A stretch of DNA of 64,000 nucleotides, taken from the NCBI GenBank assembly GCA_021323655.1, contig JAJPKO010000010.1, forward strand, positions 62,001 through 126,000. Direction: 5' to 3'. Numbering within the stretch: the stretch's first letter is position 1; every line of letters starts with the position of its first letter. Under the pieces are notes generated by a model. The model worked only from the letters and a program-made list of their open reading frames with translations. It ran no database searches and was not told the DNA's origin. This stretch comes from Acidobacteriaceae bacterium. Its GTDB lineage: Bacteria; Acidobacteriota; Terriglobia; Terriglobales; Acidobacteriaceae. A program made the translations under genes and the position numbers. Below are positions 1-9,243 of the stretch, piece by piece.

Positions 1-2
1 TC

Positions 3-2348
3 GCCACCGTCAAGGCCGACGTCAAGACCATTCCTCCGGCCTCCGTCCAGGTAAACTTCATTATTAAGGAAGGCCCCAAGGTCAAGGTTGGCAATATCAC
101 CTTTACCGGCAACCAGCACATCCCGGCACGTGATCTCCGCTGGGCCATGAAAAATCTGCGCCCTGTCGGAATCCCGCACTCCATCTTCTTTGAGAACCTC
201 TTCGCCAAGACCTACGACGCCAGCAAGCTTGAAGAAGATGCCGAACGCGTCCGTCAGGCCTATCGCGACAAGGGCTACTTCCGCGCCTCCACCGGAGACC
301 CGCAGACCCATCTGCGCAACGAGGGCGGCCTCTCCTTCTTCACCTTCCGTCCGCGCAAAGGCAAGCGTATTGACATTCGCATCCCTGTGGACGAGGGCGC
401 GCGTTACCGCCTCGGCTCGATTCACTTCACTGGCAGCAAGCTCCAGAACATGAACGTGAATGCTCTGCGCGCCCAGTTCCCGCTCAAAGACGGCGACTGG
501 TTCAACTTCACTGCCTTTGGCAAGGGCCTGCAAAATCTTCAGAAGGCCTACAGCACCCTCGGCTACATCAACTTCACGGCAAATCCGATCCCGAAGATTG
601 ACGACGACAAAAAAATTGTCTCCTTCGACGTCGAACTCGACGAAGGCAAGCAGTTCTATGTCTCGCGCATTGAATTCCAGGGCAACACCGTTACGCGCGA
701 CTTCGTCATCCGCCGCGAGCTCTACCTTGAAGAAGGCCAGGTTTACAACAGCCACCTCTGGGAGCTGAGCCTGCTGCGCCTCAACCAGCTCGACTACTTC
801 GATCCGCTCAAGGTGGACCAGGACACAGAAATCCACCAGAACCCCGAAACCGGCACCGTAGACCTGCTGCTCAAGGTGCATGAGAAGGGCAAGAACTCCA
901 TCGGCCTGAACGGCGGCGTCAGCGGCCTCTCCGGCACGTTCCTCGGCCTTAACTACCAGACCAACAACTTCCTTGGTCTGGGCGAAACGCTCAGCGTGCA
1001 GGCCAGCGCCGGAAACCTCTCGCGCAACCTGCTCTTCAGCTTCAACGAGCCGTACATTCGCAACAAGCCCATCAACGCCGGCTTCTCTATCTATTCGCAG
1101 AAGTACGACTACAACGCCTCCAAGGCCTATAACCTCTCCGGCGTGGACACCAACACCCAGCAGGCCGTCAACTCCCTGGTGCAGAACTACAACCAATCCA
1201 CCACCGGATTCACGGTCTCGGCCGCATACCCCATCCGCCACTCCTTTAAGCGCCTCGGCTTCACTTACGCGCTCAACCGTTCATCGGTCACCACCTTTAG
1301 CCAGGCCTCGCAGAACCTTTTCCAGACGCTGGCCTTCCGCAGCGGTATCCAGGGCCAGAACTCGCTCCAGGGCATTGTGAACAGCATGGCCTCGTTCAGC
1401 TTCTCCTGGAACAAGTTGGATTCGGTCTACATGCCGCGCTCCGGCTCCGAACTCAACGCCATCCTTCAGCTCGCTGGGATCTGGGGCAACGTCCGTTACT
1501 TCAGCCCCGTTGTCGAATACAAGCAATTCAAGCCGGTCAAATGGTTCCGCTTTAACAATGACGGGCGCAACATCTTCGGATACCGCATCCAGGCCAACTA
1601 CATTCGGGGCTTCAGCGGAGACGTAGCGCCTCCATTCAACCGCTTCTATGGCGGCGGCGAGGCCGACATCCGCGGCTTCGATATCCGCACTATCTCGCCC
1701 TATGGATTTGTTCCCACGCGGGTGCAGTACAACCTCACCAACCCGGACGGCAACTGCGTTCCGCAGGACCCGACCAATCCGCAGACCAACCAGTGCATCA
1801 AGGTGCCCATCCCGGTCTACGGCATCAGCTCCATCGGCGGCGACACGCAGATTGTCGGTAACATGGAATACCGTATTCCGCTCGTAGGCCGCACCGCGGC
1901 ACTCGAACTGTTCAACGACTTTGGAATGGTCATGGCCGTCAGCAGCAGCCAGCTCAAGCAAAGCCCGCAAGGCTATGACCAGCTGAATGCTCCACTCTAT
2001 GGCTGCCCGAATTACGTCAACGGCGCCTGCGTCGGGGGACAGCAGATCCAGTTCGACCGCTATATCCGTCCGATTCCTGGAACGAACTATGTTCCACGCG
2101 ACTCGATCGGCGCGCAGATTTCGGTCATGGTGCCCATCATCAACGCACCGTTCCGCATCTACTACGCCTACAATCCGCTGCGCCTGCACACGTATTTCAA
2201 CGGCAAAAACCTGATCACGCGCAGCATGTTCCCCGCTGGCGGAGCAGGCGATTACAGCTACGCACAGGCCCTGCAGCTCTACGGCTCAGTCTATCAGTTG
2301 CGCGAACCAACCAAGACCTTCCGCCTGACGGTGAGCACCACCTTCTAG
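3..2348 (+). CDS. bamA: BamA outer-membrane assembly factor (5' end outside window)
   Basis: The reading frame is open from the first bases of the window, so the N-terminus lies upstream. BamA is the Omp85-family core of the complex that folds beta-barrel proteins into the outer membrane. The N-terminal part holds several POTRA-type repeats (for example the stretches around GPKVKVGNITFTGN, GARYRLGSIHFTGSK and GKQFYVSRIEFQGNTVTR). The C-terminal half is a 16-strand-type barrel carrying the conserved RGF motif (GGGEADIRGFD) and ending in phenylalanine (LTVSTTF), as expected for an outer-membrane protein. Loops with extra cysteines occur late in the barrel. The frame is intact and is followed by a hairpin terminator. 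Identification is firm; the only uncertainty is the missing start. Confidence 0.95.
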   Translation, partial: ATVKADVKTIPPASVQVNFIIKEGPKVKVGNITFTGNQHIPARDLRWAMKNLRPVGIPHSIFFENLFAKTYDASKLEEDAERVRQAYRDKGYFRASTGDPQTHLRNEGGLSFFTFRPRKGKRIDIRIPVDEGARYRLGSIHFTGSKLQNMNVNALRAQFPLKDGDWFNFTAFGKGLQNLQKAYSTLGYINFTANPIPKIDDDKKIVSFDVELDEGKQFYVSRIEFQGNTVTRDFVIRRELYLEEGQVYNSHLWELSLLRLNQLDYFDPLKVDQDTEIHQNPETGTVDLLLKVHEKGKNSIGLNGGVSGLSGTFLGLNYQTNNFLGLGETLSVQASAGNLSRNLLFSFNEPYIRNKPINAGFSIYSQKYDYNASKAYNLSGVDTNTQQAVNSLVQNYNQSTTGFTVSAAYPIRHSFKRLGFTYALNRSSVTTFSQASQNLFQTLAFRSGIQGQNSLQGIVNSMASFSFSWNKLDSVYMPRSGSELNAILQLAGIWGNVRYFSPVVEYKQFKPVKWFRFNNDGRNIFGYRIQANYIRGFSGDVAPPFNRFYGGGEADIRGFDIRTISPYGFVPTRVQYNLTNPDGNCVPQDPTNPQTNQCIKVPIPVYGISSIGGDTQIVGNMEYRIPLVGRTAALELFNDFGMVMAVSSSQLKQSPQGYDQLNAPLYGCPNYVNGACVGGQQIQFDRYIRPIPGTNYVPRDSIGAQISVMVPIINAPFRIYYAYNPLRLHTYFNGKNLITRSMFPAGGAGDYSYAQALQLYGSVYQLREPTKTFRLTVSTTF

Positions 2349-2367
2349 CGCAAGTCCTACCCAGCAT

Positions 2368-2396
2368 AGAAGGCGCCTCTCGCAGGCGCCTTCTTT
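2368..2396 (+). terminator. Hairpin terminator after bamA
   Basis: A perfect 11-bp stem (AGAAGGCGCCT / AGGCGCCTTCT) with a 5-nt loop starts 19 nt after the bamA stop and runs into a short T-rich tail. Confidence 0.75.
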
Positions 2397-2481
2397 ATGC
2401 CAAAAGCCGATTTTTTAGCAGCACGAATCCGGGTGCGCAGTGTGTAAAACCAGGCAGGCACCGCATCCACTCCGGAAACCA

Positions 2482-2511
2482 TTGACATCCTTCCTTACTA
2501 TGCCCTACTCT
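2482..2511 (+). promoter_or_regulatory. Putative sigma-70 promoter for the GH76 gene
   Basis: A perfect TTGACA (2482-2487) is followed after 18 nt by TACTCT (2506-2511), a 4/6 match to the -10 consensus. The GH76 start codon lies 36 nt further on, behind AGGAG. The -10 element is weak, so this is a prediction only. Confidence 0.45.
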
Positions 2512-2547
2512 GTCTCCGCTGGTGGAAACGTTCCCACAGGAGAAATT

Positions 2548-3621
2548 ATGGCCATCCCCCGTCTGGCCTTCGCCTTCCTGCTCTCACTCCTTGCCGCTTC
2601 AGCCATGTCTGCGCAGTCGGACCATCCCGACTACCTCCAGCAGGCCAAAGATGGCGTCCAGACACTCCAGTCCTGGTACACGCAAAGTACCGGCCTCTAC
2701 CAGACCACTGGATGGTGGAACTCCGCCAACGCCATCACCGTGCTCGCCAACTACTCGCGCGCGGCGCACACCAAAGACTATCTGCCCGTCTTCTCCAACA
2801 CCTTCGCCCAGGCCCAGACCAGCCATGCAGGCTTCATCAACGACTATTACGATGATGAAGGCTGGTGGGCGCTCGCCTGGATTGACGCCTACGACCTCAC
2901 CCGCGACCCGCAGTATCTCTCCATGGCCGCTTCCATCTTTTCTGATATGGCCAACGGCTGGGATTCCACCTGCGGCGGAGGCATCTGGTGGAGCAAAGCA
3001 AAAAACTACAAGAATGCCATCGCCAACGAACTCTTCCTTTCTGTCGCCGCACATCTCGCGCGCCGCGCTACCTCGGACCAGCGCGCACAATATCTCACCT
3101 GGGCGCAGAAAGAGTGGTCATGGTTCAAAAACTCCGGCATGATCAACTCGCAGAACCTCATCAATGATGGCCTGAACCTCTCCACCTGCCAGAACAACCA
3201 GCAGAACACCTGGTCTTACAATCAGGGCGTCGTTCTCGGCGGCCTCACCGAACTCAACATGGTCGCGCCCGACCCATCGCTTCCCGCAACCGCACAGGCC
3301 ATTGCCAATGCCGCCCTCACGCATCTCACCGACGCCAACGGTGTCCTGCATGACACCTGCGAACCACACTGCGGCGCAGACGGAGTCCAGTTCAAGGGCA
3401 TCTTTGTGCGCAATCTCATGGCGCTCGACGAAGCATTCCCCGACTCGCACTACAAAAAGTTTGTAGACACCAACGCCGAGAGCATCTGGAACAACTCCCA
3501 AGGCGCAAATTATCAGTTTGGCCAAGTGTGGTCAGGGCCCTTCGATGCAGGCAACGCAGGCAGCCAGAGCTCCGCGCTCGACGCCTTTGTCGCCGCGGCA
3601 ACGCTCCAGCGGAGACATTGA
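2548..3621 (+). CDS. Secreted glycoside hydrolase family 76 protein
   Basis: The 357-residue product resembles GH76 enzymes, which are endo-acting alpha-1,6-mannanases attacking fungal or yeast mannan. A signal peptide (MAIPRLAFAFLLSLLAASAMSAQ) predicts export. The adjacent aspartates at residues 102-103 in DYYDDEGWWALAWIDAY match the DD catalytic motif of the family, and aromatic (alpha/alpha)6-barrel motifs such as TGWWNSANA and CGGGIWW follow. The start at 2548 is chosen because AGGAG lies 5 nt upstream and the signal peptide begins there; an in-frame ATG at 2440 would bury the signal sequence. The gene appears to be transcribed alone. Substrate is inferred from the family only. Confidence 0.85.
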   Translation: MAIPRLAFAFLLSLLAASAMSAQSDHPDYLQQAKDGVQTLQSWYTQSTGLYQTTGWWNSANAITVLANYSRAAHTKDYLPVFSNTFAQAQTSHAGFINDYYDDEGWWALAWIDAYDLTRDPQYLSMAASIFSDMANGWDSTCGGGIWWSKAKNYKNAIANELFLSVAAHLARRATSDQRAQYLTWAQKEWSWFKNSGMINSQNLINDGLNLSTCQNNQQNTWSYNQGVVLGGLTELNMVAPDPSLPATAQAIANAALTHLTDANGVLHDTCEPHCGADGVQFKGIFVRNLMALDEAFPDSHYKKFVDTNAESIWNNSQGANYQFGQVWSGPFDAGNAGSQSSALDAFVAAATLQRRH

Positions 3622-3628
3622 ACCCGCT

Positions 3629-5521
3629 TTAAAGCGCTACTGTTTGCGGGACCGCCTCCGCAGCTCTCTCGCATTGCGGCACCAGCCGGACAGCTTCCGA
3701 GAGCGTCCTGGCTACTGCATCGGGCCGCACTGCTCCAAAGCGCTCGCGCAGCGCCTCCGGATTTCCCTGTGCTCCCCACATTCCGATGATGATCCTGTTC
3801 CCGGGCAGAAACTGCCGTATGCGCTGGCACAGCGAACGCGCATGCACAAACGCAAACGGAGGCAGCGCCGAAATGCAGATAGTCGTACCTGGCCCTTCGC
3901 CCATACGGCCCAGAATCTCCTGTGAAAGCGCACTCGTCTGCAACAGAATGGTCTTGTGCCCTTTGCGCTCCAACAGCTGCGCCAGCATTACCGCCGCCAG
4001 CTCATCCGCCTGGTCATGCGCCGGAATGCAGACCACAGGACACTCCCGCGTTTGCGATCCTTCCTGCTCTTCCGTCTCTGCCGGCGCATGATAATCCGTC
4101 AGCTCTGCCACCAGCTCCGTTGCACTCTGGAAGAGAAATGTGCTCCGCGCATCATCCAGAAAGCCCTTGTGGCGGTCCTGCTCCGCCAGGCTGAGCGCAG
4201 GCAGGACTACGCTGTCATAAAGATGGACAAGATCATGTCCTTCCAGAAATTTGTCTGCGATGTGATGGGCCTCCGTCTGGTCCATCGCCAGCAGCCGTTC
4301 ATAAAACTTCGCCTCCGGAGCAAGCTGCGCCTCATCGCCCAGCAGAATATGCAGAAACGCCATCTGCGGAACATACCGCCCCATCACAATCAGGCACACC
4401 GTCAGGGGAGTGGAAAGAATCAGCCCGGGAATCCCCCACAGCAGAGTCCACACCATCGCCGTCGTCACCAGTGCCAGCGGAGAAATTCCGGTATGGCTGC
4501 CATACAGCCATGGCTCAATAAAATTGCTCACCGCCACTTCCAGCACGGCAAAAAACACCAGCACCGCCACGGGTGTCCACCATCCGGGAAAGACGGCAAA
4601 CGAAAATGCAATCGGGAGCCCGCCTCCCAGAATCATTCCCACATACGGAACCATACGCAGGATCGCCAGCAACACTCCCCAGAGCGTGGCATTCGGCACA
4701 TGCAGCAGAAACAGCCCCACGCCAAACACCGCGCCATAGCTGGCATTCACCAGCACGTTCATCAGCAGATAGCTGCTGATACGGTTCGCCGCATCGTTGA
4801 GCGCCTGCGTCATCACATTCAGGCGGCCCATTCCCGCCAGCAGCAGCACACGGTTGCGCAGGTCTTCGCGCTTCAGCAGCATGTAGATGGTAAAAATAAA
4901 GACCATCCCCATCATGCCCAACGGCTTGATCACCGGCTTCAGGAGCTGCTGCGCATAGGCCCAGTCGCTCAAAGGCGCGGGCACCACTGTTACAGGCTGC
5001 GGATTCGGGTTTGTTTCCTGCTTCTGCAGCTCTGCTTCGCGCGCGCGGCGGCTGCGGTGTGTCTTCTCGCTTTCCACGGGTGGAAGCGGCTTCGGCGCCG
5101 GAGTTCCGGAAATCTCCTGGCTCAGCGTCTTCAGCCCATTCATCGCATCGGCCACCGGGCCAGTCGTCGGCGCATGGATACTCGCCAGCTTGTCGTCAAT
5201 ATTGGTGCGGTAATTCGGCAGGTCGCTTGCCACCGCCAGCACCTGTCGCACCACCACCCAGCCCACGCTTCCAATCAGCGCAGACGCAGCAATCACCACC
5301 AGCACCACAGCCAGGGCACGCCGGATGCGCAACTTTTCCAGTTGAATGACCGCCGGCGCCAGCAGAAAATTCAGCGTCAGCGCCATGGCAAACGGAATCA
5401 GCAGGTCGCGCGCAAAATAGAGCGTCAGCAGTGCCAGTGCCAGCACAAGCAGGGGCTCGTAATTCAGCCATCCACGCTTGGTGCGGTGCGGCACGCCGGA
5501 AACGCGATCATGTCCGTTCAT
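3629..5521 (-). CDS. AI-2E family permease with C-terminal cobalamin-fold-like domain
   Basis: The first roughly 390 residues carry the multi-helix core of the AI-2E exporter/PerM family of inner-membrane proteins, whose substrates are mostly unknown (helices around LLVLALALLTLYFA and the conserved late segment GSHTGISPLALVTTAMVW). A charged linker rich in Glu, Lys and Pro lies at about 130-180, between the first helices and the core. The family is usually 340-400 residues, but this protein has 630. After a linker, residues about 492-615 form an alternating beta/alpha domain (CPVVCIPAHDQADELAAVML) resembling the B12-binding fold of MerR/CarH-type proteins, without the usual DxHxxG ligand motif. 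The ATG is embedded in a 19-nt tandem duplication. The 206 nt upstream hold no gene I can support. The permease call is firm; the second domain is inference. Confidence 0.85.
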   Translation of the reverse strand: MNGHDRVSGVPHRTKRGWLNYEPLLVLALALLTLYFARDLLIPFAMALTLNFLLAPAVIQLEKLRIRRALAVVLVVIAASALIGSVGWVVVRQVLAVASDLPNYRTNIDDKLASIHAPTTGPVADAMNGLKTLSQEISGTPAPKPLPPVESEKTHRSRRAREAELQKQETNPNPQPVTVVPAPLSDWAYAQQLLKPVIKPLGMMGMVFIFTIYMLLKREDLRNRVLLLAGMGRLNVMTQALNDAANRISSYLLMNVLVNASYGAVFGVGLFLLHVPNATLWGVLLAILRMVPYVGMILGGGLPIAFSFAVFPGWWTPVAVLVFFAVLEVAVSNFIEPWLYGSHTGISPLALVTTAMVWTLLWGIPGLILSTPLTVCLIVMGRYVPQMAFLHILLGDEAQLAPEAKFYERLLAMDQTEAHHIADKFLEGHDLVHLYDSVVLPALSLAEQDRHKGFLDDARSTFLFQSATELVAELTDYHAPAETEEQEGSQTRECPVVCIPAHDQADELAAVMLAQLLERKGHKTILLQTSALSQEILGRMGEGPGTTICISALPPFAFVHARSLCQRIRQFLPGNRIIIGMWGAQGNPEALRERFGAVRPDAVARTLSEAVRLVPQCERAAEAVPQTVAL

Positions 5522-5556
5522 AAATACGCAGAGCTATCATAAATACGCAGAGCTAT
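5519..5556. repeat. Two tandem 19-bp repeats over the permease start codon
   Basis: The unit CATAAATACGCAGAGCTAT occurs at 5519-5537 and again, identical and abutting, at 5538-5556. The first copy contains the start codon (minus strand) of the AI-2E-type permease; the second duplicates that ATG in another frame. Confidence 0.9.
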
Positions 5557-5727
5557 AGGATAAGCCCTTTGTCTCATCCACTTTTCCAAACACCTCTTTG
5601 GAAGCAATTCCTCTGTCCCAGGATCAGAGGGGCGGGAAATTTTTTGCCAGCCCTTTCACCACAATGGTGCAAAATTGCACGCAACTGCAAAAGCCCCGCG
5701 CCGGGCAACATGGACAAGTCGGCGGAA

Positions 5728-7296
5728 TCAAAAGCTGAACACTGGCCCAACCTGGACACCCCAATTTCCTCGATTCGTAAAGTCCTCTCGTGAAAGCCAC
5801 GATAGATATGGTGGCTTTCCAATTCCGGGGTGCTCGGAGCATTCCGTATCCTGCACCAGCCAGCGCAGCGGATATGGGGTGCCGATACCCGAAGCATCCA
5901 GACAGGACTGCCGGTAACGAACCAGTGTCTCTTGTACGCCAGCGCGAATGGCCAGATTACGAGTGAGCTTGTAATCGCCTGCCAGCATCAGGTTCCAGGC
6001 AAAGTGAGTAATGGTGCCGCGATCTGGTCCTGGCTTGCCCGGTCCAGGCGAAGTCAGATAGGCGTGATTGAATTGTTCAAATCCAGGCCGCAGCGAGAGA
6101 TTCAGCGCGTAGTTCGGCGTGTTGATTCCTCCGCGAAACCCGAAATATCCGGTGATGAGATCACCTCCGGCACGATCGGAGGAGCCAGGACTGGCACCCG
6201 GGTAGCGGGCCACCTCCGTATCAGCATAAAGCCAGCGCCATAGATGAAGGGAAACCTGCGCGCCTGCTCCTATGACCGTGCGGCGGCAGTATGTGCAGTC
6301 CGGGGTGCTTACGGTTGTTGAGTATCCGCGAACGAACGGCGCAATCTGGAGGCGGGGCCATGGACGTTCCAAACTGGAGTTGCCCGAAGCACTTTCGAGT
6401 TTTACAAAGTGGATGCCAGCTCCGAACTCCGTAATGGGATGATCGTAATCCCGGTACCAGGGCTTGTGCCCGCGCAGCAGATTGGCAAACGAGCGGGTTG
6501 GATTCAGCACCCCGCGAATGATTTTGGGATAAGCAGCATTCGGCGTTGCGTGATCGGCGATGCGATCGCTCACGTCTTTGTCGAGGAAGTCCTCGGCGAA
6601 GACCCAGAGCATGCCCACGGTGGGTGTCACAATAAAGTCCACCCATCCGGTGTTGTTGGTGTACTTGCCGCTGGGCGGATTCGCAGGACCACAGTGCAGG
6701 ATGCACTTCACATCGTAGGTGTATCCGCCTTCGCTGCCGAGCCCGGCCTCGCCCAGCGGCGAAATTTCAGAATGCGTGCTGTAGAGTGTTGTCCACCAGA
6801 AGGCCTTCCAGCGCGAGTTCCAGTATCCGGGCTGGTTCCAGCGAATGCGCGACTGGCCGGGTGAGTTCTGTATCTCGAGAAAAGCGCCGACTGCGCCCTG
6901 CATGGGATGGCCAACGTAATTCACCAGAAAGTCATCGCCATCACTCCAGCGGCGCATATTGAACTGCCTGATGGAAGCGACGTAATCGTGCCAGAAGGGC
7001 TTGTTCGCCGTGAGCGCGCGCAAGGTATCGTCGCTGAGAATGCGAAAGCTGTTCTCAATGGCATTAAATTCAAACGATTGAAGGAGTAGCCCCTTCCAGT
7101 GGTAGCCGGGTTCTTCTTCTTCTTCCGAAGAAGCTGCCTTGCGCAGTAATTTGGCCCCTTCGAGGTTCCAGGTATGGCTGAAGCCCGGGCTTGCAGGCAG
7201 AGCAGTTTGCGCCTGCGGACACGCAGGCATGGCTTGAACAAAGACAAAGAGCAGTAGAAACGGTCTGACGAAATATCTGCAAAAGAGAAAATTCAA
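5728..7296 (-). CDS. Predicted outer-membrane beta-barrel protein, function unknown
   Basis: The 522-residue protein starts with a signal-peptide-like segment (FLLLFVFVQAMPACPQAQ). It then shows a central region with FLVNYVGHPMQGAVGAFLEIQN and many amphipathic strands rich in aromatic residues, and ends in PVFSF, typical of an outer-membrane barrel. The HP-x-QG motif recalls DUF3943-type proteins, but that assignment is weak. Four cysteines occur in two CxxxC-like places (CILHC, CTYC). It lies alone between the permease and the UbiD gene on the same strand. A role in the outer envelope is likely; no specific function can be given. Confidence 0.7.
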   Translation of the reverse strand: MNFLFCRYFVRPFLLLFVFVQAMPACPQAQTALPASPGFSHTWNLEGAKLLRKAASSEEEEEPGYHWKGLLLQSFEFNAIENSFRILSDDTLRALTANKPFWHDYVASIRQFNMRRWSDGDDFLVNYVGHPMQGAVGAFLEIQNSPGQSRIRWNQPGYWNSRWKAFWWTTLYSTHSEISPLGEAGLGSEGGYTYDVKCILHCGPANPPSGKYTNNTGWVDFIVTPTVGMLWVFAEDFLDKDVSDRIADHATPNAAYPKIIRGVLNPTRSFANLLRGHKPWYRDYDHPITEFGAGIHFVKLESASGNSSLERPWPRLQIAPFVRGYSTTVSTPDCTYCRRTVIGAGAQVSLHLWRWLYADTEVARYPGASPGSSDRAGGDLITGYFGFRGGINTPNYALNLSLRPGFEQFNHAYLTSPGPGKPGPDRGTITHFAWNLMLAGDYKLTRNLAIRAGVQETLVRYRQSCLDASGIGTPYPLRWLVQDTECSEHPGIGKPPYLSWLSREDFTNRGNWGVQVGPVFSF

Positions 7297-7360
7297 TTTC
7301 GCTGCTCCGTATGGAGAGATGTTTATTTAAATAGGAAAGATGCAGTGGAAGACCTGAGAA

Positions 7361-7492
7361 TCAGGGCACAAAGATGCGGTCGTGCAGGTCTGGGGCGATG
7401 GGCCGGAAGTGCACCACGTTAAAGGTGTAAATCCGGCTGCATTGGGCCTTGCGCGCAGCTGCCACATGAAGTGTGCCATAGATAATTACGTG
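7361..7492 (-). pseudogene. C-terminal relic of a PIN-domain (VapC-type) toxin
   Basis: Directly behind the UbiD stop, on the same strand, a frame reads VIIYGTLHVAAARK, then RIYTFNVVHFRPIAPD and ends RIFVP-stop at 7361. This is the usual end of a VapC PIN domain (helix rich in Ala, then YTxNxxHF, then a proline terminus). The N-terminal two thirds, including the first catalytic aspartate, are absent because the UbiD gene occupies that position. It has no start codon or ribosome site of its own and cannot make a working toxin. Confidence 0.65.
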
Positions 7493-9033
7493 AGACGAAG
7501 CTTATTCCAGACTGCATCCACCCGTGCCTTTGTGGCTACGTCCATTTCGATCATCGGCGGCCATGGACGGGTAAATCCTTCTGCTGCCCACTTCCGCGTG
7601 GCATCTATCCCCATCTTGCTGCCATAGTTGGGCAAACGCGAGGCGTGGTCGAGCGAATCCACCGGGCCGAGCGTAAACTGGATGTCACGCTCCGGATCAA
7701 TATTGTTTGCGACCCTGAGAGTCACTTCGCGCAGGTCCTGGACATCGCAGTCCTCATCCACCACGATGATGCACTTGGTGAACATGGCCTGACCCATGGC
7801 CCAGATGCCGTTCATCACCTTGCGCGCCTGTCCTGCGTAGCTCTTGCGGATAGAGACAATCATCAGATTGTGGAAGACGGCCTCGACGGGAAGGTTCACG
7901 TCCACAATCTCAGGCAGCGTAAGCCGCATAAGCGGAAGAAAGATGCGCTCCACGGCCTTACCCATCCAGGCGTCTTCCATGGGGGGCTTGCCCACAATCG
8001 TGGAAGCGTAGATGGGATTCCTGCGGTGTGTGATGCAGGTGATGTGGAAGACCGGATACTCATCTTCCATCGTGTAAAAGCCAGTGTGGTCGCCGAACGG
8101 GCCTTCGGTACGCAGCTCGTCGAGTTTGACGTAGCCTTCGAGGACAATTTCTGCATGTGCAGGTACTTCGAGGTCTACCGTTTCACACCTCACCAACTCA
8201 ACCGGCTTCTGTCGCAGGAAACCCGCAATCATAAACTCCTCCACCTCGGGCGGAGCAGGAACGATGGCGGCAAACGTCGTTGCCGGGTCAGTCCCAATGG
8301 CGACCGCGACCTCGAGCCGGTCTTCTTTCTGGCTGGTCAGCGTGATATTGGTTGTGCCGCCCGCAGTCTCGGCCATGATGTGAACGTGGGCCGAGGCGGT
8401 TTTCCCGGCAGCCGCCCGCAGGCGCTCGCGTAGATGCTCGGCCGCATTCTTCTGCCTCTGCCAGTGCATTCCGGTGGTCTGCCCGTCATAGACCTGCATT
8501 CGGTACATGCCTACATTGCGCTTTCCGGTTTTCGGGTCACGCGTGACGACGCACGGCAGCGTGATAAAACGGCCTCCGTCGAGCGGCCAGCATTTCAGCA
8601 CAGGAAAGTCGAGCACATCAAAGTTTTCGCGCAGAATGGCTTCCTTGCATGGAGCATCTTTCGCAGAGACGGTCTTGGGGAAGAATTTGCCGATGTCGGC
8701 CAGCATGGGCAGCATTTTGAGCTTTTCGAGGAAGCCTTCCGGCGACTTCACATCGAGCAGGGCGCGGATGCGTCCGGCAACCTCTTCGAGGGAATCCACT
8801 TCAAGCGCCAGCTTCATGCGGCGTTCGCTGCCAAACTGGTTCATCAGCACGGGGATTCCGGGATACCCCTTCACGTTCTCAAAGAGCAGTGCCGGGCCGC
8901 CCTTCGGCGATTTTGAGGCGCGGTCGGTGATCTCGGTTATTTCGAGAATGGGATCCACTTCTTCGCGGACGCGCTTTAGCTCGCCTGATTTCTCGAGGGT
9001 CTTGATCCAGTCGCGGAGGTCGTTGTAGGCCAC
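7486..9033 (-). CDS. ubiD: UbiD-family prenylated-FMN decarboxylase
   Basis: The 515-residue protein matches UbiD (de)carboxylases over its whole length. It shows the N-terminal YNDLRDWIKTLEKSGELKRV, the GGPALLFENVKG motif, the prenyl-FMN/metal-binding middle part and the late EDAWMGKAVERIFLPLM segment. UbiD enzymes use prenylated FMN, made by UbiX, to remove aromatic or alpha,beta-unsaturated carboxyl groups, for example in ubiquinone or menaquinone synthesis; the substrate here cannot be told from sequence. Translation begins at GTG. No ubiX or quinone gene lies nearby, so context does not help. The stop codon is directly followed by a PIN-toxin relic, which marks a recombination point. Confidence 0.9.
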   Translation of the reverse strand: MAYNDLRDWIKTLEKSGELKRVREEVDPILEITEITDRASKSPKGGPALLFENVKGYPGIPVLMNQFGSERRMKLALEVDSLEEVAGRIRALLDVKSPEGFLEKLKMLPMLADIGKFFPKTVSAKDAPCKEAILRENFDVLDFPVLKCWPLDGGRFITLPCVVTRDPKTGKRNVGMYRMQVYDGQTTGMHWQRQKNAAEHLRERLRAAAGKTASAHVHIMAETAGGTTNITLTSQKEDRLEVAVAIGTDPATTFAAIVPAPPEVEEFMIAGFLRQKPVELVRCETVDLEVPAHAEIVLEGYVKLDELRTEGPFGDHTGFYTMEDEYPVFHITCITHRRNPIYASTIVGKPPMEDAWMGKAVERIFLPLMRLTLPEIVDVNLPVEAVFHNLMIVSIRKSYAGQARKVMNGIWAMGQAMFTKCIIVVDEDCDVQDLREVTLRVANNIDPERDIQFTLGPVDSLDHASRLPNYGSKMGIDATRKWAAEGFTRPWPPMIEMDVATKARVDAVWNKLRLT

Positions 9034-9167
9034 GTACTTATGTTAGCGGATTGCCGTGATGCTTCTGCGGAATCCTGCGGAGAGGCAGCGGCTGCAAAAA
9101 AGGTCGTTCCACCCCGACTGCTCTTCACTCCGCCCCCAAAAATATCTAAAAAAATGCTCTTCCCTTA

Positions 9168-9226
9168 AAGTCGGACTATTTCGGTCTGATATATTACGTA
9201 AAGTAAGACTAAATCAGTCTTACTTT
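9168..9226 (+). promoter_or_regulatory. Two tandem IscR/Rrf2-type operators
   Basis: Box 2 (9200-9226) is a perfect palindrome with 11-bp arms around the 5-nt spacer AAATC; its core GACTAAATCAGTC fits the IscR type-1 consensus GACT-RWWWY-AGTC. Box 1 (core 9173-9187, GGACT-ATTTC-GGTCT) matches with one arm change. The centres are 33 bp apart, about three helical turns. TATATT at 9190-9195 between them could be a -10 element, which would place the boxes where binding blocks RNA polymerase. Rrf2 proteins sense Fe-S status, iron or nitric oxide. No Rrf2 gene is in the window. Confidence 0.7.
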
Positions 9227-9243
9227 CTTGAGAGAGAACTGGA

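Noticed and set aside
1281-2189. A 302-codon minus-strand frame within bamA
   Set aside because: Antisense to the conserved barrel; no family signs.
3956-5542. A 528-codon open frame on the plus strand across the AI-2E-type permease gene
   Set aside because: Antisense to the permease; the translation is rich in His, Gln and Arg, as expected of a shadow frame.
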